Shown: in pieces, positions 27,529-36,292 of the stretch
Layout: each line of letters begins with the position of its first letter
Position numbering within the stretch: the stretch's first letter is position 1
NCBI RefSeq assembly: GCF_014216315.1
Contig: NZ_CP045702.1
Location: 806,001 to 870,000 of the forward strand
DNA from: Streptomyces finlayi
Lineage (GTDB): Bacteria > Actinomycetota > Actinomycetes > Streptomycetales > Streptomycetaceae
Length of the DNA: 64,000 nucleotides
Direction of reading: 5' to 3'
The notes under the pieces: model-generated
Seen by the model: the letters and a program-made list of their open reading frames with translations, nothing else
Databases searched by the model: none
What the model was told of the DNA's origin: nothing
Position numbers and translations under genes: made by a program

Positions 27529-28032
27529 ATGCAGTTCGGACGCACATATGAGGAATTCGAAGTCGGTGCCGTCTACAAGCACTGGCCCGGAAAGACGGTC
27601 ACCGAGTACGACGACCACCTCTTCTGTCTGCTGACCATGAACCACCACCCGCTCCACATGGACAGCAATTACGCCGGGAAGACGACCGACTTCGGCAAGA
27701 ACGTCGTCGTCGGCAACTACATCTACTCGCTGCTGCTCGGCATGTCGGTCCCGGACGTGTCGGGCAAGGCGATCGCGAACCTGGAGGTCGAGTCGCTGAA
27801 GCACATCGCGCCGACCTTCCACGGGGACACGATCTACGGCGAGACGACGGTCCTCGACAAGACGCCGTCGAAGTCCAAGAGCGACCGCGGGATCGTGTAC
27901 GTCGAGACCAAGGGCTACAAGCAGGACGGCACCGTCGTCTGCGTGTTCCGCCGCAAGGTGATGGTCCCCACCGAGACGTACATCAAGGAGCGCGGCGGCG
28001 AGCAGCCCGGTCGCCCCGTCCCCTCCAACTAA
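27529..28032 (+). CDS. MaoC-like dehydratase, probable mesaconyl-CoA hydratase
   Basis: The product is 167 aa with a single hot-dog domain. HPLHMDSNYAGKT provides the Asp/His hydratase motif (MaoC PF01575), and VVVGNYIYSLLLGMS is the central helix. Family and context suggest hydration of mesaconyl-CoA to beta-methylmalyl-CoA, feeding the lyase encoded just upstream (2-bp gap). Rhodobacter mesaconyl-CoA hydratase is longer (double hot-dog), so this single-domain form would work as an oligomer. The assignment to mesaconyl-CoA is inferred from the neighbours. Confidence 0.85.
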   Translation: MQFGRTYEEFEVGAVYKHWPGKTVTEYDDHLFCLLTMNHHPLHMDSNYAGKTTDFGKNVVVGNYIYSLLLGMSVPDVSGKAIANLEVESLKHIAPTFHGDTIYGETTVLDKTPSKSKSDRGIVYVETKGYKQDGTVVCVFRRKVMVPTETYIKERGGEQPGRPVPSN

Positions 28033-28059
28033 CCGCGTGAAGCCACAGGAGAAGCAGTC

Positions 28060-29265
28060 ATGACGCGACTCGCCCAGACCGCCGGTCTGACCGACATCCA
28101 GCAGGAAATCCTCTCCACGGTCCGGGATTTCGTCGACAAGGAGATCATTCCGGTCGCGACCCAGCTGGAGCACCGCGACGAGTACCCGACGGAGATCGTC
28201 GAGGGGCTCAAGGAACTCGGCCTGTTCGGGCTGATGATCCCCGAGGAGTACGGGGGTCTGGGTGAGTCGCTTCTCACGTACGCGCTGTGCGTGGAGGAGA
28301 TCGCCCGCGGCTGGATGAGCGTGTCGGGCATCATCAACACGCATTTCATCGTGGCGTACATGCTCAAGCAGCACGGGACGCAGGAGCAGAAGGACACCTT
28401 CCTGCCGCGCATGGCGCTGGGCGAGGTGCGGGGCGCGTTCTCCATGTCCGAGCCGGCGCTCGGTTCGGACGTCTCCGCGATCACGTCCAAGGGCGTGCGG
28501 GACGGCGAGGAGTACGTCCTCAACGGCCAGAAGATGTGGCTCACGAACGGCGGTACGGCCAACCTGGTCGCGGTCCTGTGCCGCAGTGACGAAGGACACC
28601 CCGAGGGCACGGCGCCGCACAAGTCGATGACGACCTTCCTCGTGGAGAAGGAGCCGGGCTTCGGCGAGGTCCGCCCGGGCCTGACCATCCCCGGAAAGAT
28701 CGACAAGATGGGTTACAAGGGCGTCGACACGACGGAACTCATCATGGACGGCCTACGTATTCCGGCCAATCGTGTACTCGGCGGCACGACCGGCCGAGGT
28801 TTTTACCAGATGATGGACGGAGTGGAAGTCGGCCGGGTCAATGTGGCCGCACGTGGCTGCGGTGTAGCTCAGCGTGCTTTTGAGCTGGGTGTTTCGTACG
28901 CACAGCAGCGCCACACCTTCGGAAAGCCGATCGCCCAGCACCAGGCCATCCAGTTCAAACTGGCCGAAATGGCCACCAAGGTCGAAGCCGCTCATGCGAT
29001 GATGGTGAATGCGGCACGCAAAAAGGACTCCGGGGAACGAAACGACCTGGAGGCAGGGATGGCGAAGTACCTCGCCTCCGAGTACTGCAAGGAAGTCGTC
29101 GAGGACGCCTTCCGTATCCACGGCGGTTACGGCTTCTCCAAGGAGTACGAGATCGAGCGCCTCTACCGGGAGGCCCCGATGCTGCTGATCGGTGAAGGTA
29201 CCGCCGAGATCCAGAAAATGATCATTGGGCGCCGACTCCTCGAGGAGTACCGGTTCCAGGGCTGA
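28060..29265 (+). CDS. Acyl-CoA dehydrogenase, probable methylsuccinyl-CoA dehydrogenase
   Basis: The product is 401 aa, an FAD flavoprotein with the acyl-CoA dehydrogenase fold: FGLMIPEEYGGLGESLLTYA, FSMSEPALGSDVSAI in the FAD/substrate loop, RHTFGKPIAQHQAIQFKLAE, and the catalytic Glu region LIGEGTAEIQKMIIGRRLL. Placed last in the ccr operon, it probably oxidises methylsuccinyl-CoA to mesaconyl-CoA. AGGAG precedes ATG 28060. From about 28740 to 29045 the codon use changes sharply: many third positions are A or T (CTA, ATT, AAT, GTA, TTT, GCT, AAA), while the flanks are typical of Streptomyces. The protein itself remains well formed there. Confidence 0.9.
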   Translation: MTRLAQTAGLTDIQQEILSTVRDFVDKEIIPVATQLEHRDEYPTEIVEGLKELGLFGLMIPEEYGGLGESLLTYALCVEEIARGWMSVSGIINTHFIVAYMLKQHGTQEQKDTFLPRMALGEVRGAFSMSEPALGSDVSAITSKGVRDGEEYVLNGQKMWLTNGGTANLVAVLCRSDEGHPEGTAPHKSMTTFLVEKEPGFGEVRPGLTIPGKIDKMGYKGVDTTELIMDGLRIPANRVLGGTTGRGFYQMMDGVEVGRVNVAARGCGVAQRAFELGVSYAQQRHTFGKPIAQHQAIQFKLAEMATKVEAAHAMMVNAARKKDSGERNDLEAGMAKYLASEYCKEVVEDAFRIHGGYGFSKEYEIERLYREAPMLLIGEGTAEIQKMIIGRRLLEEYRFQG

Positions 29266-29354
29266 TGTCCCCTTCTAGGTGATTTTGCCGCGAAGAACAT
29301 CACACCCTGTGATCCTCGGCCGGCGCCCGTCGGCGGTTCGACTCGGCTGCTGGC

Positions 29355-29385
29355 TTGCCCAGTTGTGGCCCGCAACCGATAGCAT
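29355..29385 (+). promoter_or_regulatory. Candidate psd-pssA promoter
   Basis: In the 180-bp gap before psd, TTGCCC (29355-29360) and TAGCAT (29380-29385) could form a promoter with a 19-bp spacer, slightly long. Transcription would start near 29392, about 54 nt before the start codon. Confidence 0.35.
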
Positions 29386-29445
29386 CGCCGGAAAAGCCGC
29401 CGTCCCCCGTTGCCTGCGCGGCACCATCCGCTACGAAGGTCATTC

Positions 29446-30093
29446 ATGCCCGACAGCCATACCTCTGCACCCCGCGGCGGGGTCCGCCTCGCACGCGGAG
29501 CTTCGCCGTGGCTCCTCCCGACCGTCGCCACTGCGGCTCTCAGCCTCGTCCGGGCTCGCAAGTCCGGGCGCTGGGCCGCAGTGGCCGTGCCCACCACCGC
29601 GCTCGCGGCGGGCATGCTCTGGTTCTTCCGCGACCCCGAGCGCGAGATCACCGAAGGCCGGGTCATTTCGCCGGCCGACGGCGTGGTGCAGAGCATCATG
29701 CCGTGGAAGGACGGGCGCACCCGCGTCGCGATCTTCATGAGCCCGCTGAACGTGCACGTCAACCGTGCACCTCTGGCCGGCACGGTGACCTCGGTCGAGC
29801 ACATCCCCGGTGGGTTCGTTCCGGCGTTCAACAAGGAGAGCGAGAACAACGAACGCGTTGTCTGGCACTTCGACACCGAGCTCGGAGACATCGAGATGGT
29901 GCAGATCGCGGGAGCGGTCGCCCGTCGCATCGTTCCGTACCTCCCGCAGGGCACGAAGGTCGAGCAGGGCGAACGCATCGGCCTGATCCGCTTCGGCTCG
30001 CGCGTGGACATCTACCTTCCGGAAGGTATCGATGTCGCGGTCGAGGTCGGCCAGGCCACCACCGCGGGGGTGACTCGCATTGACCGTGATTGA
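29446..30093 (+). CDS. psd: Phosphatidylserine decarboxylase proenzyme, short form
   Basis: The product is 215 aa and converts phosphatidylserine to phosphatidylethanolamine. A hydrophobic anchor lies near residues 24-62. The catalytic part has WFFRDPEREI, VISPADGVVQ and FMSPLNVHVNRAPLAG. The self-cleavage site that makes the pyruvoyl group is Gly-Ser in IRFGSRVDIYLPEG. The short form is typical of actinobacteria. ATG 29446 has GAAGGT upstream. Its 3' end overlaps pssA by 14 bp, so substrate producer and consumer are co-translated. Confidence 0.93.
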   Translation: MPDSHTSAPRGGVRLARGASPWLLPTVATAALSLVRARKSGRWAAVAVPTTALAAGMLWFFRDPEREITEGRVISPADGVVQSIMPWKDGRTRVAIFMSPLNVHVNRAPLAGTVTSVEHIPGGFVPAFNKESENNERVVWHFDTELGDIEMVQIAGAVARRIVPYLPQGTKVEQGERIGLIRFGSRVDIYLPEGIDVAVEVGQATTAGVTRIDRD

Positions 30094-30934
30094 TCCTGAT
30101 ACGCAAGCCGGCTGGGTGTCGGAGGCGGCCGACGAGGACGACGTCGAGGACATGCCGCTGTCGATGAGGCTGTCGATAGCGGACACCCTCACACTCGGTA
30201 ACGCCACCTGTGGATTCATGGCGGTGTACTTCACCACCACGGGCATCCTCATCCCGCACCTCACGGGCAGCAACGAGAGCGGCATGGCGCGGAACTCCGC
30301 CGCCACCGCCGTCATACTGATGCTGCTGGCGGCGATCTTCGACCTCTGTGACGGCCTGGTCGCGCGCAAGCTGCGCTCCTCGCCGATGGGCGCGGAGCTG
30401 GACAACCTCTCCGACCTGATCAGCTTCGGGCTCGCTCCGGCGTACTTCGTGCTGGTGTACGGCATGGTCGCGGACGACGCCCAGCAGCGGGTGTCGGCGC
30501 TGGCCGCCATCGTGGTGCTGCTGGCGGTGGTCCTGCGGCTTGCGAGATTCTCCTGCGTGACCTTGAAGGACGGCATGTTCCAGGGCATGCCGAGCCCCTT
30601 CGGCGCGCTCACGGTGGTCTCGATCGTGCTGCTGGAGCTGCCCTTCGTGCCCACGCTGCTCGCGATCGTCGGAGTGGCGTGGCTGATGGTCAGCCGGGTC
30701 GAGTACCCCAAGCCGCGGGGCGTCCTCGCGGTGGCGATGCTCGGCTGGATCGTGGCCGCGATGGGCCTCCTCGCCGCCTGGGCGTTCGACGCCCCGGGCG
30801 GTCAGCTGCTCCTCCAGACGGGCTGCGCGCTGCAGGTCGTGATGGGTGCGGTGATCCCGCTGTTCGCGACGGCACGACGGGTGAACACCTTCCGTGGCAA
30901 CCGGCGCGAGGCGCGTGCGGCTCAGCTGCCGTAA
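30080..30934 (+). CDS. pssA: CDP-diacylglycerol-serine O-phosphatidyltransferase
   Basis: The product is 284 aa, an integral membrane enzyme that makes phosphatidylserine from CDP-diacylglycerol and serine. The CDP-alcohol phosphatidyltransferase signature D-G-x2-A-R-x8-G-x3-D-x3-D is complete in CDGLVARKLRSSPMGAELDN plus LSD. About eight hydrophobic helices are visible. The start is TTG 30080, inside psd, with a G-rich site 9 nt upstream; GTG 30086 is the alternative. A strong hairpin follows the gene. Confidence 0.93.
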   Translation: MTVIDPDTQAGWVSEAADEDDVEDMPLSMRLSIADTLTLGNATCGFMAVYFTTTGILIPHLTGSNESGMARNSAATAVILMLLAAIFDLCDGLVARKLRSSPMGAELDNLSDLISFGLAPAYFVLVYGMVADDAQQRVSALAAIVVLLAVVLRLARFSCVTLKDGMFQGMPSPFGALTVVSIVLLELPFVPTLLAIVGVAWLMVSRVEYPKPRGVLAVAMLGWIVAAMGLLAAWAFDAPGGQLLLQTGCALQVVMGAVIPLFATARRVNTFRGNRREARAAQLP

Positions 30935-30959
30935 CGCCTGACACAGCACGTACGACGTA

Positions 30960-30999
30960 CACGAGGGCCCGGATACTCCCCAGTATCCGGGCCCTCGTG
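30960..30999. terminator. 18-bp perfect hairpin terminator after pssA
   Basis: Arms 30960-30977 and 30982-30999 (CACGAGGGCCCGGATACT and its exact complement) enclose a CCCC loop, 26 bp after the pssA stop codon. The stem is perfect and G/C-rich, a strong terminator without a U tract. Confidence 0.9.
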
Positions 31000-31113
31000 C
31001 GTGGGGGCGGGCCGTTGCGGCGGCCTGTGCGGCCCGTACGGGCCCTGTGAGCCCGGCGCGCTCCCCGGGGGGCCCATGCCCCGATCGCGGGGCGCCTGGC
31101 GGGGCCGGGAACG

Positions 31114-31152
31114 CCTGAACGGGCCCGGCCGGGTCGGCCGGGCCCGTTCAGG
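31114..31152. terminator. 17-bp perfect hairpin terminator of the liv operon
   Basis: Arms 31114-31130 and 31136-31152 (left arm begins CCTGAACGGGCCCGG) pair perfectly around a GGGTC loop. It lies 37 bp beyond the end of the minus-strand binding-protein gene and so ends the liv operon. With the pssA hairpin it insulates two convergent operons. Confidence 0.85.
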
Positions 31153-31188
31153 GCCTGCGGATCAGAGCGTTCGGTGCGGTGGGGTGGG

Positions 31189-32442
31189 TCAGGGCTTCAG
31201 CGCGAAGCCTTCGGCGGCGGGGGCCACCGAGGCCGGGCGCACCACCTTGAGGCCGCCGGGGGCCTTGGCGTCCGGCTTCATGATGACGCTCTCGCGGGTG
31301 GAGGGCGCCGCCGGGTCCGAGAAGTCGTGTGTGATCCCGAATCCGTTGTCGTACGCCGTGAGGGTCAGCAGCGCCCTGTCGACGCCCTCGCGGGTGAGGT
31401 CCTTGGCCTCGCACGCCTTCTTCAGGGCCTCGCCGAAGACGGACGCCGCCGAGTAACCGGCGACGACGCCGTTGTCGAGACCGTCCTTCGGGTACTGGGC
31501 CGCGTAGTCCTTGGCGAGCTTCGCCGGGCCGGCGCCCGGGTCGCCGATCGGCAGGGTGGAGGAGGCGATGTAGTAGTCCTTGAGCAGGGCCGGGCCCGCC
31601 GGGGTCTTGAGGAGCTGCGGGGCGTACGCCGAGTTGTTGCCGACGACCGGGACGTTGAAGCCGGTGGCCGCGGCGACACCGACCAGGGAGGCCGCCTGGC
31701 GGGGGCCCGCGCTGAGGACGATGGCCTTGACCCCCGCCTGCTTGAGCGCGGAGACCTGTGCGGTCATGTCGTTGTCCGTCGGCTTGATCTTCTGCTCGAC
31801 GACGGTGAGGCCCGCCGCCTTCGCCGCGTGCTTCGAGCCGGCCAGGGCGTTCTCGCCGTAGTCGCCCTCGAAGTAGACGTGGCCGACCTTGTCACCCTTG
31901 GCGATGCGCTTCTCGGCGAGCAGGTAGTCGATCAGGTTGATCGTCTCGACGTCGTAGGTGGCGCCGATGACGCGGACGTACTTGGAGCCGAGCAGGTTCG
32001 CCGACCAGGCCTGCGGCAGCACGAGGCCCTTGTCCTGGGTGTCGATGCGCTGCTCGACGGCCGCGACGAACGGGGAGCCGATGAACTGGGTGAAGCCGAG
32101 GACCTCCGGTTCGAGCTCGGTGTAGGCCGCGATGGCCTTCTGCGGGTCGTAGCCGTGGTCGCGGACCGTCAGCGCGATCTTCCGGTCGCAGATGCCGCCC
32201 GCGGCGTTGGTCTCCTTCACCCACAGCTGCTGGGCCTGGGTGACGCTCTTGCCCAGCGAGGCGTACACGCCGGTCATGTCGGTCAGGGAGCCGAGGGTGA
32301 TCGTCGAGGCGGTGACTCCCTCGCCGGTCTTCACTCCGCTCTTGTCCTGCTTGTCGCCGCCGTTGTCGGCGGCCTTTCCGCTGCATCCCACGAGCGTGAG
32401 GGTGAGGGCCGCGCATACGGCCGGGATCACTCGCAGTTTCAT
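31189..32442 (-). CDS. Branched-chain amino acid ABC transporter binding lipoprotein
   Basis: The product is 417 aa. A lipoprotein signal with lipobox LVGC (Cys20) anchors it to the outer face of the membrane. The mature part is a type-1 periplasmic-binding fold (Peripla_BP_6): ITLGSLTDMTGVYASLGKSV, YVRVIGATYDVETINLIDYL and VVGNNSAYAPQLL. It is the last gene of the operon, with ATG 32442 overlapping the permease stop by 4 bp. The family binds Leu/Ile/Val, but related proteins bind amides, urea or aromatic compounds, so the ligand is uncertain. Confidence 0.9.
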   Translation of the reverse strand: MKLRVIPAVCAALTLTLVGCSGKAADNGGDKQDKSGVKTGEGVTASTITLGSLTDMTGVYASLGKSVTQAQQLWVKETNAAGGICDRKIALTVRDHGYDPQKAIAAYTELEPEVLGFTQFIGSPFVAAVEQRIDTQDKGLVLPQAWSANLLGSKYVRVIGATYDVETINLIDYLLAEKRIAKGDKVGHVYFEGDYGENALAGSKHAAKAAGLTVVEQKIKPTDNDMTAQVSALKQAGVKAIVLSAGPRQAASLVGVAAATGFNVPVVGNNSAYAPQLLKTPAGPALLKDYYIASSTLPIGDPGAGPAKLAKDYAAQYPKDGLDNGVVAGYSAASVFGEALKKACEAKDLTREGVDRALLTLTAYDNGFGITHDFSDPAAPSTRESVIMKPDAKAPGGLKVVRPASVAPAAEGFALKP

Positions 32443-33566
32443 TTCTTCTCCCCTGGTTTCTTCAGACGCGTAAGGCCGCCGGGCAGGAACAGGACCACCG
32501 CGACCACCGCGGCGCCGTACAGATAGCGCGATGCCTCACCCGGTGCGAGACCACCCGTACCCGGGGCGGAGACCAGGGGAAGGGAGTCGCTGTAGTGGGT
32601 GAGCACCTGAGGCAGCAGCGAGACGAAGGCGGCGCCGACGACGGCTCCCGCGACACTGCCGAGCCCGCCGATGACGATCATGGCGAGGTACTCGAGGGAC
32701 AGGATCATGCCGAAGTACTCCGGCACGGTCCGCTGGAAGACCAGTGCGAGCAGGACGCCCGCGAGGCCCGCGTACATCGAGGACAGGACGAAGACGCCGG
32801 CCCGGTAGCGGGCCACCGGGACGCCCATGACGCCTGCGGCGATCCGGTGGTCGCGGATGGCGTTGAGCGCCCGGCCCGGCCTGCCGCGCAGCACCCCGCG
32901 GGCGAAGAGCCCGCTGAGGAGCAGGGCGAGCAGTGCCACGTACCAGAGCTTCTCGGAGGACTGGAAGGGGACCGCCGCGATGACGACCTCGGTGTCGTCG
33001 AAGGTGAACCCGAAGAGCGAGAGCGGCGGGACGGGGCGGCCGTTGAAGCCGCCGGTGAGCGAGCCGGCGTTGAACAGCACGTGCTGGCCGATGAAGATCA
33101 GGGCGAGTGTGGCGATGCCGAGGTAGGCGCCGCGCAGCCGCCCCGCGATCGGGCTGAAGACTCCGCCCGCCGCGCCCGCCAGGAGCACGGCGAGGATCGC
33201 CGCGAGCCAGGTGGGCAGTCCGAGTCCGGTGAGTGTGTGCCCGTTCTCGGTACTGCTCTCCCCCGCCAGGATGCAGTAGCTGTACGCGCCCACGGCGAGG
33301 AAGAAGGCGTGGCCCATGGAGAGCTGGCCGGTGCTGCCGGTGAGGAGGTTGATACCGATGGCCCCGATCGCGGCGGCCATCGCGAACAGTCCCGCCTGGA
33401 GCCAGAAGCGGTCCAGGTAGAACGGGAGCACGAGGAGCAGGAGCGAGCCGACGAGCCAGAGGTACGTACGGGGCCTGCGCAGCCGCAGGAGGGCGCCGGC
33501 CGGTGCCGGTGTGCTGTCCGGTGGGGTCCCGGGGGCTGCCGTGGCGGTTTCGACGGTGTCAGACAC
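32439..33566 (-). CDS. livM: Branched-chain amino acid ABC transporter permease, LivM type
   Basis: The product is 375 aa. After a Pro/Ala-rich cytoplasmic leader, about ten hydrophobic segments follow with LivM landmarks: AIGINLLTGSTGQLSMGHAF, the coupling region GRALNAIRDHRIAAGVMGV, and EYLAMIVIGGLGSVAGAVVG. GTG 33566 has AAGGAG 8 nt upstream and overlaps the LivH stop by 8 bp. With LivH it forms the membrane channel of the transporter. Confidence 0.92.
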   Translation of the reverse strand: MSDTVETATAAPGTPPDSTPAPAGALLRLRRPRTYLWLVGSLLLLVLPFYLDRFWLQAGLFAMAAAIGAIGINLLTGSTGQLSMGHAFFLAVGAYSYCILAGESSTENGHTLTGLGLPTWLAAILAVLLAGAAGGVFSPIAGRLRGAYLGIATLALIFIGQHVLFNAGSLTGGFNGRPVPPLSLFGFTFDDTEVVIAAVPFQSSEKLWYVALLALLLSGLFARGVLRGRPGRALNAIRDHRIAAGVMGVPVARYRAGVFVLSSMYAGLAGVLLALVFQRTVPEYFGMILSLEYLAMIVIGGLGSVAGAVVGAAFVSLLPQVLTHYSDSLPLVSAPGTGGLAPGEASRYLYGAAVVAVVLFLPGGLTRLKKPGEKK

Positions 33567-34449
33567 GGGCGAGCTCCTTCGTGCCGAAGAGTCCCGCGGG
33601 CCGGACGAGCAGGACGATCACCATCACCAGATAGGGAGCGAGGTCCCCGATGCCCCGTCCGAGGAAGGACAGGTCGCTCTGGTAGCCGGTGGCCAGTGAT
33701 TCGGTGACGCCGACGATGAGCCCTCCGGCGAGTGCGCCCGTCGTCGAGTCGAGACCGCCGAGGATCGCGGCGGGGAACGCCTTGAGTGCGGCGAGCGAGG
33801 TGGCCCGTTCGAGGCCGGGGGTCGGGAACACCGTGAGGAACAGCGCGGCGACGGCGGCGAGGGCTCCGGCCACCGCCCAGGCGGAGAGCGAGACCCTGCC
33901 GAGCTTGATGCCCATGAGCGCCGCGGTCTGCGGGTTCTCGGCGGCGGCGCGCATCGACACCCCCCAGGAGGTGAACCGGAACGCGAGCAGGAACACCGTG
34001 ATGAGGAGTCCCGCGACGAGGAACGCGGCGATGCGCGTCTCGGCGAGCGTGACTCCTCCGATGGTGACGACGTCGTCGCCCCACGGGTCGCCCATCGCCA
34101 TGACGTCGGTTCCCATGCGGCGGGTGAGTTCCGTGACCAGGATGATGTCCACGCCGATGGTGACGATGGCCAGGACACTGTGGTCGCTGCCCCGGTAGCG
34201 CCGCATCACGAGGAACTCGACTCCGGCGCCGACGACCGCGGCGCCCGCGATGCCGGCGCCGAGCGCCGGCCAGAAGCCGATGTCGTCGTGGAGCACGGCG
34301 GTGACGTATCCGCCGGCCAGCAGCAGCGAGGCGTGGGCGAAGTTGACGACCTCGGTGGCCTTGAAGATGACGACGAAGCCGAGCGCGATGAGCGCGTAGA
34401 CCGAGCCGATGGAGAGGCCGCCGAGGAGGAGTTCGATGAAGGTGGTCAT
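33559..34449 (-). CDS. livH: Branched-chain amino acid ABC transporter permease, LivH type
   Basis: The product is 296 aa with about eight membrane helices. LivH landmarks include GLSIGSVYALIALGFVVIFK, TEVVNFAHASLLLAGGYVTA, and the coupling segment SMRAAAENPQTAALMGIKLG. ATG 34449 overlaps the LivG stop codon (ATGA). Position and sequence leave little doubt about the permease role; the substrate depends on the binding protein. Confidence 0.93.
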   Translation of the reverse strand: MTTFIELLLGGLSIGSVYALIALGFVVIFKATEVVNFAHASLLLAGGYVTAVLHDDIGFWPALGAGIAGAAVVGAGVEFLVMRRYRGSDHSVLAIVTIGVDIILVTELTRRMGTDVMAMGDPWGDDVVTIGGVTLAETRIAAFLVAGLLITVFLLAFRFTSWGVSMRAAAENPQTAALMGIKLGRVSLSAWAVAGALAAVAALFLTVFPTPGLERATSLAALKAFPAAILGGLDSTTGALAGGLIVGVTESLATGYQSDLSFLGRGIGDLAPYLVMVIVLLVRPAGLFGTKELARV

Positions 34450-35249
34450 TCCTGTGCCCCCAAGTAGGCCCGGACGACGGCCGGGTCGTTCTGGACCTCG
34501 GCGGGGCTGCCGCCCGCGATCCTGCGTCCGAAGTCGAGTACGGTCACGGCGTCCGCGAGCCGCATCACCACGCCCATGTCGTGCTCGACCAGCACGATGG
34601 AGATGCCGAGGCTGTCGCGTACCCCGGCGACCACGGCCGCCACGCGGCGCCGTTCGTCCGCGGTCATTCCGGCGACGGGTTCGTCCAGGAGCAGGACCTG
34701 CGGTTCCATGCACAGGGCGCGGCCGAGCTCGACGAGCTTCTGCTTCCCATACGGGAGAGCGCCCGCAGGGTGGTCCAACTCCTTCTCCAGGCCGATGAAT
34801 TCGGCGATCTCACGGACTCGTTCGAGATGCAGCCGTGCCTCGCGGGCCGCGGAGGGCAGCCACAGACCGGTGGCCAGGAACCCGGAGCGGGTGAGGCGGT
34901 GCCGGCCGAGCAGCATGCTCTCGGCGACGGTGGCGTGCGGGGGCAGTGCCAGGTTCTGGAACGTACGGGCCACGCCGAGTGCGGCGATTTGGTGCGGAGC
35001 GAGGCCGGTCAGTTCGGTGTCGCCGAGGTGCACGGCCCCGGAGGTCGCCCGGTAGACGCCGGAGAGCACGTTGAAGCAGGTCGACTTGCCCGCTCCGTTG
35101 GGGCCGATGACGGCGTGCACACTGCCCGGTTCGACGGTGAACGAGACCCCGTCGAGGGCGGTGAGCCCGGCGAACCGTACGGTCACGTCCCGGACGGCGA
35201 GTGCGGCCGGTGCCGTCGGGGCCGTGGGGGTGGCGGGTGCGGTCTTCAC
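34446..35249 (-). CDS. livG: ABC transporter ATP-binding protein, LivG type
   Basis: The product is 267 aa. Walker A is GPNGAGKST, and the Q-loop lies near GVARTFQNLALPPHATV. The signature is the unusual LPYGKQKLVELGRALCMEPQ, typical of LivG proteins where the LSGGQ motif is degenerate. Walker B is VLLLDEPVAGM, and the H-loop is in SIVLVEHDMGVVM. GTG 35249 overlaps the LivF stop (GTGA) and has AGGTGG upstream, so it is preferred over GTG 35258. Confidence 0.92.
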   Translation of the reverse strand: MKTAPATPTAPTAPAALAVRDVTVRFAGLTALDGVSFTVEPGSVHAVIGPNGAGKSTCFNVLSGVYRATSGAVHLGDTELTGLAPHQIAALGVARTFQNLALPPHATVAESMLLGRHRLTRSGFLATGLWLPSAAREARLHLERVREIAEFIGLEKELDHPAGALPYGKQKLVELGRALCMEPQVLLLDEPVAGMTADERRRVAAVVAGVRDSLGISIVLVEHDMGVVMRLADAVTVLDFGRRIAGGSPAEVQNDPAVVRAYLGAQE

Positions 35250-36043
35250 GCGGACCACCTGCTCAGGGCGCGGGGTGTGCTGTCCGCCCGGCCGGCGTCC
35301 TCGGCGGCGGTCTCGTCGACGACGCCCAGGTAGCGGCGGCGTACCTCGTCGGACGCGGCGAGTTCGTCGGCCGGTCCTTCGAGCGCGACCTCGCCGACGT
35401 CCAGGACGTACGCCGTGGAGGCGAGCCGCAGGGCGATGGACGCGTTCTGCTCGACGAGCATCACAGAGGTCCCGGAGGCGTTGATCTCCTGCACGGTCTC
35501 GGCGATCTTCTGCGCCATCAACGGGGCCAGACCGAGGGACGGTTCGTCGAGCAGGAGCAGCCTCGGTCCGGCCATCAGGGCTCTCCCCATGGCGAGCATC
35601 TGCTGCTCGCCGCCGGACAGCAGCCCGGCCCGCTGGTGCGCGCGCTGGGCGAGGACCGGGAACAGTTCGTGTACGCGGGTCAGCGCGGCGGCCACGGACT
35701 TGCGGCCGCCCCGGGCCCCGAGTGCGCCCGCCCGCAGGTTGTCGGCCACCGTCATCCGGGCGAACACCTGCCGCCCCTCCGGTACCTGGACCACTCCCGC
35801 GGCCACCACCTGGGCGGGCCGCAGCCCGTCCAGGGCCTGGCCGTCGAAGCGGATGGTGCCCGTGCCCGTCCCGCGGTGGAAGCCGAGGGTCCGCGATACG
35901 GCCCGCAGCAGCGTGGTCTTGCCGGCGCCGTTGCCACCGAGTACGGCGGTGATCGCGCCGGCCGGCACGTCGACGGAGACGTCGCGCAGGGCCCGTACCG
36001 GGCCGTAGCCCACGGACAGTGCGCGGATCTCGAGCGTTGCCAT
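35246..36043 (-). CDS. livF: ABC transporter ATP-binding protein, LivF type
   Basis: The product is 265 aa and the first gene of the operon. Walker A is GGNGAGKTT, the Q-loop region VVQVPEGRQVFARMTV, the signature LLSGGEQQMLAMGRALM, Walker B LLLLDEPSLGL and the H-loop VMLVEQNA. ATG 36043 has a strong GAAGGAGGAGG site. The gene order livF-livG-livH-livM-binding protein is unusual in placing the binding protein last. Because every junction overlaps, the five proteins should be made in coupled amounts. Confidence 0.93.
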   Translation of the reverse strand: MATLEIRALSVGYGPVRALRDVSVDVPAGAITAVLGGNGAGKTTLLRAVSRTLGFHRGTGTGTIRFDGQALDGLRPAQVVAAGVVQVPEGRQVFARMTVADNLRAGALGARGGRKSVAAALTRVHELFPVLAQRAHQRAGLLSGGEQQMLAMGRALMAGPRLLLLDEPSLGLAPLMAQKIAETVQEINASGTSVMLVEQNASIALRLASTAYVLDVGEVALEGPADELAASDEVRRRYLGVVDETAAEDAGRADSTPRALSRWSA

Positions 36044-36088
36044 GCGTCCTCCTCCTTCCGCCTTGTCGTTGTCGTGTGCAGTGCGTGG

Positions 36089-36100
36089 TGTGGTGCCACA
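36089..36100. promoter_or_regulatory. Small palindrome between the liv operon and the PucR-type gene
   Basis: TGTGGTGCCACA is a perfect 12-bp palindrome in the 249-bp divergent region, 46 bp upstream of livF. It could be an operator for the divergent PucR-type regulator. A palindrome of this length is not strong evidence alone. Confidence 0.25.
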
Positions 36101-36292
36101 GACCAGCACCGGGCGGGCCGGGCGTCCACGGCGTACGGCCGAGACGAGGCGGGTGACCAGCGAGTGAAGGGCCCTGTTGTGCAGGCGCACAGCGCGGCGC
36201 CAGGCGCTGGTGACCCGGACCGCACCGGTGGCATCCTCACCAGCCATGAGCGGCCGCAGAGCCCGACGTGACCGCGGAACGGGGAGCAGACC

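Noticed and set aside
18467..29265. Ethylmalonyl-CoA block as part of a polyketide cluster
   Set aside because: Although Ccr can supply extender units, no polyketide synthase or tailoring gene is present; the gene set is that of primary C4/C5 acyl-CoA metabolism.
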